From: Lepas anatifera
Taxonomy: Eukaryota > Arthropoda > Thecostraca > Lepadidae
Direction: 5' to 3'
DNA length: 64,000 bases
Assembly (NCBI GenBank): GCA_034440635.1
Contig: JAOTON010000197.1
Span: 432,001-496,000 of the forward strand
This document shows, one piece after another, positions 33,869-43,986 of the stretch. The notes beneath the pieces are model-generated. The model made no database searches. It saw only the letters and a list, made by a program, of their open reading frames with translations, and had not been told where the DNA came from. Both the position numbers and the translations under genes were made by a program. Every line of letters starts with the position of its first letter. Within the stretch, counting starts at the first letter, position 1.

Positions 33869-34846
33869 GTGTTTTGAATGACCACTATTATCAAGCTAAT
33901 TTGGTTGAAGGATGCACTTATTACTCATCAAAGTAAAGCGATGATGAAATCCAGAAGTAAGGCACTCGATGCGTCTGCTAGATCCGAGTGTTTAGATTTG
34001 AATAATAAACGTCAAAACTGAGTCAGGCAAAAAATAATTAGTATCAAAATGTTCCTTATAATGTCACCTTTAAGATGGTTAGCGTTCTGTGTATATTTGA
34101 ATTTTTATAAAGGTATATAATCTGCGTTTTAATTAACCCTTTCATAAACCTACCTTAAAAACTAGTTGCTACCTTTGAATAGACAAACAAAAACAAGTTA
34201 CGTTTCTGCCAATTAGCTTTTTGTGGAAACATAGGTCAAGTAATTCTCCGTCATGGATTGAAGAGAGCTAATGTGCGCAAATGTGCGCAAAATTGTCCAC
34301 AGTGTAAATTGTACCGGGCCGCCCGGAGTCGTCCGCTCGCCCGCCACCCCGCGCCTCCGCGGGTCGCCGCGGCCCGCCGGCCTCCCGCGAGGTGCGGGGG
34401 ACGCTTATCAGGTGCTTCTCATGTCGTATTGCTCGCCTTTATGCATATTATCTTCATTGTAAGCTCATAGGTTTTTTTAACCTTACCCAGAATCACCCTT
34501 GGTCAAGGTCACCCATGTATTGCACATGATTCGACATGCTATGATGAGAGAGAGGGTTACACTAATACAAACTACTGTCTTGATCTTCCTGCCGACTGAA
34601 TATATGAAAGAAACCCATATTATCATGCCAACATTCAACATGACCTTTTGTGACTTCTGGGGACATCAATTTTAACGAGGGTTGCAAATGGTAAGCAGCT
34701 CACAGACTCATTTCACTCAGGCGCTCCGAATGGCAATATGTATTTTTTTAGCCCGATTAGACGATTAGTCTGAGAAGAGGCTGGGTATGCCCTTCTGCAT
34801 GCGGAGCTAGCACACCTGACCAGGTCGTTAGGGGCCGGGTTACCTC
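33869..34846. other. Intron sequence with a GC-rich island
   Basis: Mostly AT-rich, except 34312-34400, which is over three-quarters G+C with CCGC/GCGG words. No coding frame with recognisable domains is present there; origin unknown. Confidence 0.4.
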
Positions 34847-34854
34847 TCAGGGGA

Positions 34855-34896
34855 CCGATCTTCACTTGCCGGATTCGTCCGGCAAGTAAAGATTGG
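34855..34896 (+). other. LINE 5'-terminal UUCG hairpin, copy 4
   Basis: CCGATCTTCACTTGCCGGA / TCCGGCAAGTAAAGATTGG with a TTCG loop, identical to copy 6. Confidence 0.8.
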
Positions 34897-35235
34897 AGCA
34901 ACGGGGAGTGACGCGCCCGGGGCCCCAGTCAGCCTTGGGAGGCATGTCGACGCATCACCGCGGACACATCATGTCTGGCTCTCCGGCGGCCGCCGCCTTT
35001 TCCGGCCTCGGTCGGTTAGAGTCTGCGTCTGTCATCGGCGGCTCTGGTGATGAGATCCGCGGTGGTGCTGATGCTGCCTTACGGGCCCTTCGTTACCTGG
35101 TCGGTAACCATATTGGATCGGGTCAGCTCTGTCCTGCACCTCCCAGTATGTAGTTCCTGTTTGTTTTTTTCTCCTTTTTTGTCGATTTTTTTTAGTTCCT
35201 GTCCCCTTTTTATGCTTTAGTTGTTGGGTCCACAG

Positions 35236-37682
35236 TAGAGGTGGGAGTTTCAGGCAATTTTGCAGGCCCGGGCCCGGTCTGCTGCTGATTTTAGAAGCCC
35301 GTCACAAGCCCGGTTTGTGGAAGAAATGGATTATCAAGCCCGGGAAGGCCCGGTATCATGGAAAAACCATAAATGACTATATACAACATTTATTTACTTT
35401 AAAGCTGTTTCAAATATATGTTTTAAGCCAATTTATCCTGTAAAAAGTCTTGGTTTCACCCAAAAACATATTAAAAAGGTGCATGTAGCATCAGTAGCCT
35501 CAGCTATCTTAATAATTCAGCAGAAAATGATACTGAAAAACACAGTATGAAACATGGCTTGCTTATGATGCAAGCTTACTTCACGTAATGACCAGCATCA
35601 CCTTATAAAAACAATGGGCATTCTAGATAGAGGTATGCACATGGCAGCTATAAGAATCGGGATGAAATAAGCCCACTCATGTCAGACATTTCCTCCATCT
35701 TTGCACTTTTATAAATCATTATATGCTGGCACGAGCCTCACAATTGAGTTCCAATAATGTTAATGAATAGAGGAGAGAGCAGTGACAAGTTTTCAGCTAA
35801 AACTTTTCAGAATATCATGGCGGAATGGCTGTGAATGAACCAAAAATCCTTCACATTGTCCCTCAATTGATACATGTGAACATTTTCTTTTAGTTTACTC
35901 ACTAAACAGCTTGGAAGATAGTCAAAAGATCGTTCTCCTTGGGTCATCCCGGTCTGCAAAGTAGGTAAGCCAACAGGCCAACATTAACAAGGCCCATCAG
36001 CCATGTACAATTATCAAACCACCAGCCATAAAGAACTATCCTGATAAAGAACCACTAGTTTTCCACAGGTTCGCACCAAACATGGAATAAAAATATTGCA
36101 CCAATCTCCACCGAAAAGTAAATCTGACACAAAAAACAACTCAATCCCATTCACATCACCATTCGGGCTAGAACACTATTTCTGTTTGTTTTGCTGTATT
36201 TTACGGGCCTGCGCTTAGTAGGTATCTGAAGCGCCGTGCTTGTCTACATTAGGGCAATCATTTATGAAAACATTTTTCACCAAAATTTACTAGAATAGTA
36301 AGTTTATTTCAGCGAAAATATTTCAAGACTTTTGAAAATATATTTCAACATTTCACAGCTTTAAAAAATAAGCACAAAGTGTGTGGTGCATTTCTTTTGT
36401 TCCTGAGAATAGGCCACTTTTTGCGCACTTGTTTCATATATGACGCTTTTCTGGCCTTGCAAGGCTTTACAAGCTGCTCAAGGCCGCGGAATTTTCCATA
36501 ATGTGGATAATCTGTTTTTGTATTCTGTATTTCTACGTTTCTGTACATTTTTGTGTTGTGGGAGTGAAGTGTAAAGTAAAGGTATCTTGGGAGGCAAGTG
36601 CTGTTATGTTCAAAGCTTATAATAGAAGTTGTATTTCATAGAGGCCAGGGAAGTATCTCCACAAGGAAAATGCAACACATAATGTCAAGTATATTCATGT
36701 TTCGGTGCAATTTCAAAGGTTCCTTCTAAGGCTGACTGCTTTCCCCAGTATCTCCCCACAACTGACTAATTTATGTTTTGAAGTACTTCGATCAAAAACA
36801 TATTGTCTTTGTGTCTATTTCCTTGCTTATACTAGCCCTTTCTGAGTGGATTCTGCACCTTTTGGGCAATGAAAGAGCAAGATGACGATGTGGAAGGGTC
36901 AAACTTATCAACATTTGTTCTTGCAGCTAGAGTTAGCAGGCAAATTTGACAATTATGGGCTCCCACTAGATAGTTTGTACCTGACATATTCACTTCACCA
37001 TTTTTCGTAGAGGACATGGGAATGGCTCCATAGATAACATTTTCTTTTTACCTGGAGCAGAAAGCTTCTGAAAAGAATTTTCTAGCTAGAGCTAGGTGTT
37101 AATATCAATATGTTAGCAGCAAATTGGTTAAATGACTTCCTTTGAAATGGTATACTGACAATATGGAAGCAACAAATAGGCTATCACAATGTATATTTTG
37201 TTCACCCATATATGACTTGAAGATTTTGAAGTCATCAGGATATTCATAAGATGACAGTACGGCATGGATGTGTGCAACTGTAGGCATTATTCAATATTTG
37301 ATTTTAAATATTGATTCAGGTTTAAGTAACTTGCTTTTGACCCTGGCATGAGTGACAGATAGAAAGCTAGAGCTTCATGCTTTTACATTCCTGATGTATG
37401 TCTAAAAGTCTCAAAATTAATTGTAAATGCATTTTCAAAAGCTGCTGGTGCATGAATAAGATTGTTTCAGTGAAAAAACTAGGTCTGTACTGAAAAAGGC
37501 TTATTTAACTTACAGAAAATTGACTTTGAAGTCCCAGTTCAGTTGAAGCCCGGAATGAGCCTGGGTGAAGCCCGTTATCAGCCCGGCATTAGCCTAAATC
37601 AGGCCTTCAGGCCCGGTCCAAGCCCGCGGGCCTGGGCCGGGATTTTGCCCCGGGCCCCCGGGCCTAGAAAGTCCCACCTCTA
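35236..37682. mobile_element. hAT element, 2447 bp, non-autonomous, perfect 8-bp TSD
   Basis: Ends TAGAGGTGGGA and TCCCACCTCTA, a classic hAT-type terminal repeat. It is flanked by identical GTCCACAG at 35228-35235 and 37683-37690. Without it, the LINE 5' UTR reads through as in copies 2 and 6. Subterminal regions are rich in CCCGG words (GGCCCGGGCCCGG, CAGGCCCGGTCC). The interior is AT-rich and no transposase was recognised. Confidence 0.9.
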
Positions 37683-37973
37683 GTCCACAGTTATTTGCCA
37701 TCTTCGGCATTTTATGGGTGTAAGGCGCCCACCCGAGGCCTATCTCGAGCCCCGGCGACGAGGTTGAAGGGATCCTGGGGGTTGAGGTCTTCCTCGGGCG
37801 GGTCAGTCCCGAGGGCTCCAACACGCCCCCTTTGGCCCAGATATCTCGATCTAACCGGGGGTAAGCCGTCCGTAGGCTGCCGCGGGCGGCCTAGCTACGC
37901 GGCAGTGTCTACGGGCACTGTCGCTCGGTCCAGCTGGGCAGCGGGATTATGTTTCGGGCGTGCGGCGCGGCGA

Positions 37974-38398
37974 TAGACTGACGGTGAGGCACGTACTGGT
38001 GGAGTGCCGTGACTTTGAGCTGTAGAGGAGGCGGTATTTGTCCGGCTCACCGTCGCTAGAGTCGCTTCTGGGGGAATCCCCCTCTGTTAATTGTTCAGAT
38101 ATAGAAATGTATCTTAGAGCAGTAAATTTTAAGGTGATATACTCTCCTACGTAGCTGGGTGTCTGTGCAGTTTTTATAAAGTATATTCATTGATGTAGTT
38201 GTTCAATTCAAGTGACCAAGGGGAGTTTTTTCTCCCTTTTATCTACTGAATAGCGAGACGTCGGTGGATGGATCACATGCTTAACATGTTTTAGAAGAAC
38301 TACGTCGTTTTTTCGCCTGCTGGAGCCTCTCGGAGTGTTTGTTCGCGATGTTATGGGCGCCGTGTGACCTTGGCTGTCGGCGCGCCCGAAAACCCCAA
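37974..38398 (+). pseudogene. LINE copy 4: ORF2 C-terminal end and 3' UTR
   Basis: The first bases read LTVRHVLVECRDFEL, the Cys/His end of a LINE ORF2, then RRRYLSGSPSLESLLGESPS and DIEMYLRAVNFKVIYSPT with one stop. A 3' UTR of about 200 bases follows and ends in AAAACCCCAAA. Confidence 0.75.
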
Positions 38399-38399
38399 A

Positions 38400-38431
<32 letters not shown>
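38399..38431. repeat. (GAT)n tail of LINE copy 4
   Basis: About ten GAT units directly after CCCCAAA. Short microsatellite tails instead of poly(A) are common in I-group LINEs. Confidence 0.9.
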
Positions 38432-38865
38432 GAAGCTTCTTTGCGACCTTCACTCTATGACCCTGGTCTGTCTTTAGCTTATTCCCGTCATTTTCGCCCT
38501 TATTAACGGTATTTCCCAATAGGTCCCCAGCATGGCCAATATTTGACGTTTATGACATCGTATGTCTTTGAAGATTTTGACCTAGGTCTATGAAAATTAG
38601 TCATAATGTAGATCACCATAGCCCCCACCCACCCTCCAAACAGAGTTTTTCTGCGTCTCTTAGTTTCCGAGATCTTAGAGGGGGGCCTACCAGGCCCCCC
38701 TACAGTGCGCGTTAGTGCCAGATTCCTCTCCAGTGCGAGTGTTAGGTGAATCAACTTAAGTATACTTCTCTCATTGCAATTGATTTAGAATGATCTGCTG
38801 AAATTTTGGAATGAATCCGTTCGGCCGTTTCAGCGCTGTAGCAAAATGAACATGAACAAAAACCT
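38432..38865. other. Non-coding; possible RTE-type 3' end
   Basis: ATCCGTTCGGCCGTTTCAGC at 38817-38836 resembles the 3' end of RTE-type LINEs, but no RTE coding sequence precedes it. GGGGGGCCTACCAGGCCCCC at 38680 is a local palindrome. Confidence 0.35.
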
Positions 38866-38915
38866 CGGTGGCCATCCGTGAGGCCGTTTCCGACCACTGT
38901 GCATGGGAGAGATAT

Positions 38916-39038
38916 TTACCTTCAAGGCCCCCCGGGTTGCCACCTGTCAGTAGCTGGGGCCGGGGGCTGGTACAGTGCCTACGGGGGGCAGGTGCGCCCG
39001 TCTCAGAGGGGCGAGAGATACACAACCCCCTCTGCTAC
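38916..39038 (-). repeat. Inverted 5' UTR fragment of the LINE family
   Basis: The - strand reads CTCTCGCCCCTCTGAGACGG, CACCTGCCCCCCGTAGGCAC, CTGACAGGTGGCAACCCGGG and GGCCTTGAAGGTAAAT, matching the stretch just before ORF1 in copies 2 and 6. It directly abuts + strand ORF1 sequence. Confidence 0.75.
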
Positions 39039-39040
39039 CT

Positions 39041-39597
39041 TAATCAAAGCTCACAAACAAGGATCGAGGCATGAGGAATCCCCCACCAGCAATGTAGGTG
39101 GCGACACAGAGGTGCTGCAGCCTACCACCACTGAGACCACAACAGCTAATGCCCAAACGAGCAATACTGCAGCAATGCCACCGCCCCCTCCGCCTCCCGC
39201 ACGCTCTCCTCCACCAGCAATCCTAGCGACCAAGCCACAGCAAATTCGTGCAGTGCCTCCGTCCCCAACCCCTGGTCCACCTCCCACGGTACCTCCTGGC
39301 TTCCCAGCCGCACTACCGCCACCTAGCCCGCAGCAGGAGGCGGTTTTTCGGAGCTACCTGAAGGTAGAACCTAGAACTCACCACACCGTAGCGTCAGAAC
39401 AAATTCGGCAGCGCGGTCGGCCTTATTCCTTTTCTTCAGACCGAACACAGATACCGGTCCCACTCCCGGGAACCAGGTAGCAGCAGGCGTCCACTTTCAA
39501 GGGACCGAGCACATCCAGTATGGGAGCAAAAAACAAACCAACAGTACAAGGGAATGCTCTCGGGAGGAGTACCCTTCCAGGGACCTAGTGGAGCATA
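39041..39597 (+). pseudogene. LINE copy 5 ORF1, Pro-rich C-terminal part
   Basis: Encodes a Pro-rich stretch (MPPPPPPPARSPPPAIL, PPSPTPGPPPTVPPGF) and ends SFSSDRTQIPVPLPGTR. After a stop at 39478 a shifted frame gives the conserved end with SRDRAHPVWEQKT and FQGPSGA, homologous to copy 1. Zinc knuckles are missing. Confidence 0.7.
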
Positions 39598-39657
39598 ATG
39601 AAGAGTCATTTTCTTATATCCAGTCTAGTTCTAACATTTCTCTTAGCTTTCAATAGT

Positions 39658-39848
39658 ATGACCCACATCTTACAGTGGAATATGCGGGGTTTTAGAGCAA
39701 ACCACCCGGAACTACAGACGCTGGTTGCCTCAAAATCTCCGGCAGTCATATGTCTTCAAGAAACCAAACTGAAACAAGACCACTCATGTCAACTGCACAA
39801 TTATAAAACATATCGTTACGATGTACCCTTAACAACAATAGCTCATGG
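39658..39848 (+). pseudogene. LINE copy 5 ORF2, endonuclease start
   Basis: MTHILQWNMRGFRANHPELQ, then VICLQETKLKQDHSC, up to TTIAHG, where the MITE at 39849 interrupts. Confidence 0.85.
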
Positions 39849-40375
39849 CAGGGGAAAATAATACTTGGGTGGGGCACGAATTCTAACGCAGTGGGCTTTG
39901 AGACAATTATGAATTTTCCGCCGTGCGCCATACCAGAAGATTTACGCAGCGTAAGAAACTTGTGGAGTTTTTACGCACTATGGTAAATATGAAGAACGTT
40001 CACTCTGCCTATACATGTTCTATTTCTTATAAAAAATTCTGTCACTTTCCAAGGAACCATTCCTGAATCACATAAAATTTTCATAAATCCTTAACACTGT
40101 TGGAACCTGCCCACGATTTCAATGTAGTGTAGTGGAACCTGCCCACGATCCCCATCTTACTTTACGGATTTTTGCACGCTTTATACCTAGAAGTCTGGGG
40201 AAACGTAGAGGATTTCAACTGGTTCAACCTGAATGTTTGGATGGCGGTGCCGCCACTCTGCTCTGTCCGTATATTTACCTCATGTATTCTGGGGCGGAAA
40301 ACTTACGCATTTGACCAGATATTCCAAAATTTACGCCGTGGTTTCTCGGCGCAAATCAGCTGTTATTTCCCCCTG
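39849..40375. mobile_element. hAT-like MITE, 527 bp, in LINE copy 5
   Basis: Ends CAGGGGAAAATAA and TTATTTCCCCCTG (one mismatch). TSDs GCTCATGG (39841-39848) and GCGCATGG (40376-40383) match at seven of eight. TTACGC words recur inside, and GGAACCTGCCCACGAT is duplicated at 40100-40150. The LINE frame resumes across it (AHG / AHGGVAILVHQSV). Confidence 0.85.
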
Positions 40376-41298
40376 GCGCATGGCGGTGTTGCCATACTTG
40401 TACACCAGAGCGTACCATCACATTCTTTCCTTCTCACAACTAGCCTCCAAGCTGTGGCAGCAACTGTCGATCTCGGAAATATGAAAATAACCTGCGCTTC
40501 CATTTGCATTCCCGACGAGGACCTCCCGGGGATGCACTGCACGATCTGATCCGCCAGCTGCCATGAAACTTCGTTTTATTAGGTGACTTCAACGCTCACA
40601 GCACAGTTTGTGGTTGCACACGCTCAGACCCGACGAGGCAGGCGTCTGGAAGATCTTATATTGCGTAACGACATATGCAACCTAAATACTGCACTCCCTA
40701 CACACATTGCATTACCATCAGGAAATACGTCTGCAATTGATCTTTCTTCGTGCTCTCCGACCCTGGCTGATCGTTTTAGATGGAGAACTTATTCACACCC
40801 GTGTGGTAGCGACCACTACCCTATCTGGATGTGGACTGACGCACCCCACCCAGGAAGGAGAATTCCGCACTGGAATATCCGGAAAGCCGACTGGGAAAGC
40901 TTCACAGCCGATTGCTATTTCGAATTTGAGCTAGAGGAGGGCATCAATGCAACGGAGCTTGAGGAAAAAATATGTCATCATGTAATGTCATCCGCGAACT
41001 CCTACATTCCAAAGACCTCTGTCCTTCCCCGGCGCATCCCAGTCCCGTGGTGGACTGAGGATTGTAAGCGCTCTATCCTTAAAAGAAGGCGCTGTTTTCG
41101 TATTTTCAGTAGAAGACCGACCCTCGACAATTTGATTTTGTACCGAAAAGCAAGAGCAGAGGCTAAGCGTACTGTAAAGGAAGCCAAGCGAAAGTCGTGG
41201 AAAGCATACCTAAGTACCATAAACCGTTTAACACCCCTCAGCACAATATGGCGATGCATCAATAGGTTATCGGGCCGCAGTGCAGCAATGCCACTCTC
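40376..41298 (+). pseudogene. LINE copy 5 ORF2, endonuclease and linker
   Basis: AHGGVAILVHQSVPSHSF, AATVDLGNMKI, LLGDFNAHSTVCG, SAIDLSSCSPTLADRFRW and GSDHYPIWMW are endonuclease motifs. From 40583 to 41298 the frame is open through the linker (PVPWWTEDCKRSILKRRRCF, SRGVETV is read-through into the insertion). Frameshifts occur near 40530 and 40570. Confidence 0.85.
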
Positions 41299-41954
41299 CA
41301 GGGGCGTAGAAACGGTTTGAAAAGTGGGGGGCCAACCTTAGAGGGGGCCCACCTCAAGGGGGCCCCAGTCCACGGGGGCCCATAATTATAAAAAATTAGT
41401 TAGCTCGTTTGGTGTCAATAAGGCACGCATGCACACTAGGATGCCAACAGATGGAAAATTGATAAATTAAATTTTGCCCTATGATTTTGATTTGAACCTA
41501 TTATGATCTAATAAATCATAGTAAAACGCAAAAAACATTTTTGGGTTTTTTTACGTAGACCCTTTTCAAATACGAAATACATTTTTAAGCTCTTTTGGAG
41601 GATTTCAATCATTTTTACAACGAGCGCGTTTCTTATATTTACAGATGTTTAGGCCCTTTCATCACATTTACAAAATTAAAAACTGTTTAGAAAACTACAG
41701 ACAATGCTTTGATACCAACTAGCCTCACTTTGCTATGTCTAATCAATATGTATTTGCTTATTTAATGACAAAAAAATGAGAACATTTATTTAGGTTATTA
41801 CGGATCCCTTCTTTCCATCATTAGAGATTGATTTAGGTAAAGGCTGATCACAATAAATACGCCTAGCTATATTTCGATGCCTAAAATGCAGAGCACCAGC
41901 ATGACTGCAAGTGCAATGTAGGTACTTGATGGCCAGCTTTGTGATGCTGTGGAG

Positions 41955-42120
41955 GTGTGGGCGTGGTGATATAGTGGTTAGCAACCTTGCTTTCCACGCG
42001 AACAATCCGGGTTTAAGGCACGGCAGATTCCTTGTGCAAGGAGCAATTTGACTCCCAAGAAACCCCTCCCGACAGGGAAAGAGTTGGCGACGCCATATAA
42101 CCCTGGCATCGATGGACGTC
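41955..42120 (+). mobile_element. SINE family B copy
   Basis: The tRNA-like head (GTGGTGATATAGTGGTTAGC as A box, CCGGGTTTAAGGC as B box) is followed by AAACCCCTCCCGACAGGGAA and AGAGTTGGCGACGCC, shared with 16331-16530. Nested in the 5.86 kb hAT insertion. Confidence 0.7.
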
Positions 42121-42412
42121 GCGCCTTTCGATGGCTCAGGGACGACTGTTACTCGGCATCTGATGCGGGGTCCGTGTCCGATTCATGCTTTGTGTTGGGA
42201 TTGATATGAGATGGAGTTTGATTGGGACCAGTTCTCGGGACTCATTTGGAAACACTCGGGTAGTAGGCGCCTTGGTTTTTTTCACGAAGCGCTCCTCCTC
42301 CAGGGGCTTGCAGACAGCGTACTTGCTGATATTTGCATATTCGTTGCGGGGGCCCACCTCAAAAGGGGGGCAGTATCCCGCTGACCCCCGGTTCCTATGC
42401 CTATGCCGCCCA

Positions 42413-43010
42413 GGGGCGGCCAAATTATCTCGGAGGGCCCCAAGGTCCAGACGATGGCTCAGGAACCTAGATCAGTCAGCTCAAGGGCCCAGACCAGTGC
42501 ATTAGCCTCGGGACCAGCTTATCAAGGGACCCTACATAAGCACAGGACCCCTAGAAGCTCATCACAGTGGAGCCCCAGATTCGCACAGGGTGCCAGATTA
42601 GCTTAGGGACCCGGTTCAGCTCGGGGGTCCCCAGGTCGACTTATGTAGGGTCTCAAAACAGCTCAAGGGGCTTGTTCAAGCTCACGGATCCCAGCTTAGC
42701 TCAATGACGCTAGAACAGTTCAGGGGCCCCAGACCAGCTCAGGGCTCTTGTTCAGCACAGGCCAGCTCAGCTCAGGGGCCCAGATCGGCTGATATAGGGT
42801 CCCCTCCATACCAGCTCAGGGGGCTCCATTCAAGCTCACGGCCTCCAGCTTAGCCCAGGGACCTTAGAAGAGTTCAGGGCCCCCATACCAGATCAGGGGC
42901 CCCAGTTAAGCACAGGGGTACCCAGATTAGCTCAGGGCCCCAGCTGGGCTTAGGGGGTCCCAGGGTGGCTGATATAGAGTCTCAGAACACAGTGGCTTAG
43001 CCAGGATTCG
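42413..43010. repeat. GC-rich minisatellite, CAGCTCAGGGGCCC type
   Basis: Irregular reiteration of AGCTCAGGGGCCC(CAGA) at about 20-30 base spacing, for example ACCAGCTCAGGG and AGATCAGGGGCCCC. The same words return at 46400-47020 on the other side of the main array. Confidence 0.7.
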
Positions 43011-43059
43011 GCCAAGGAGGGGTCCGACTACCGTCGGGGGCCCTAGGCCGGGGATCCTC

Positions 43060-43985
43060 TTAGTAACCGGGGCCCATCTCCTATATCTTTTGTATAGTAT
43101 TTTAACATTCACACGAAGAAAATTTTGTTGTCCCTTTTAAGCATTTATTCTTATTTTGTTTATAGCTTGATTTTTTCGACCCGACCAAGTGTGGGTAAAC
43201 TAAGGCCACCAAATATTAAGGGTGGCCCATACCTTATATGGTAGTGTGGCTATAATAACAGCTTTGTGCCATATTTCGGGAAGTTCAATGTTGATGCGCG
43301 CATGATGTTACACCCGAGTCTACCTCAATTCACTCTGGTAATCAGACATGAAGTTATTGAAGGTCAGTCATTTTGAGTACGTAGAAATTATCTTCTACGG
43401 GAAATGATTAGCAATTATTTCCCGGTGTCGAATCCATGAACTCTTTAATCAGGAAATTTCAAAAGAAACGGAAAAAACGAAAAAATACAAAGGACATGAT
43501 AGTGTGTCCCGAACGTTACATAACCTCTATTCCGTCGACAGATCTTGTTGAGATCCAGTTACTTTCTTACCCTTGCTATCTTGTAAACGAGCAAATTACC
43601 AAGACAAAAGGCGCCTGAGATATCTATCGCCTTGGATCACTCTGTCATTGTTATTTTCAACCTTTCATGCCTATTTTTCTTTTGAGGATTATGCTCATCG
43701 ATTTCTTTATTACCCTTGTTTGTCTGGTTTCCTACGAAAATATTTGAAAGTTGTTTATTTCAGAATATTTAGGAATGTAGTTATTGGTGTTAAGCTAATA
43801 GCTTAAAAATTGACTGAAGTGCCAAATTCCCTGTTCGATTTGCTCTTATGGTAAAATTAGATTAATTTTTGCCTTTTCTTCGATAATGGTGCCTGATGGA
43901 CATGTTTCAATTTGTCTTTTTTAGTACGCAATTGGGGTAGATACATTTTTTCCGAGGCATATGATTTTGAAAATTTTTATTCGAG
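43060..43985. other. AT-rich island between arrays
   Basis: No repeat unit and no recognisable protein; composition contrasts sharply with the flanking GC-rich arrays. Confidence 0.5.
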
Positions 43986-43986
43986 C

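Larger units (their letters stand above)
34847..38431 (+). mobile_element. I/Jockey-group LINE copy 4, internally deleted
   Basis: 5' UTR (34847-35235, resuming 37683-37973) is joined at about 37973 directly to the 3' end of ORF2 and the 3' UTR, then an AAACCCCAAA and (GAT)n tail. ORF1 and nearly all of ORF2 are missing. A 2.4 kb hAT element interrupts the 5' UTR. This is the only copy here that shows the 3' end of the family. Confidence 0.8.

Noticed and set aside
25000..33900. Recent large palindrome formed by LINE copies 2 and 3
   Set aside because: The two arms differ at roughly one base in seven by eye and have different 5' ends, so they are not a recent inverted duplication.
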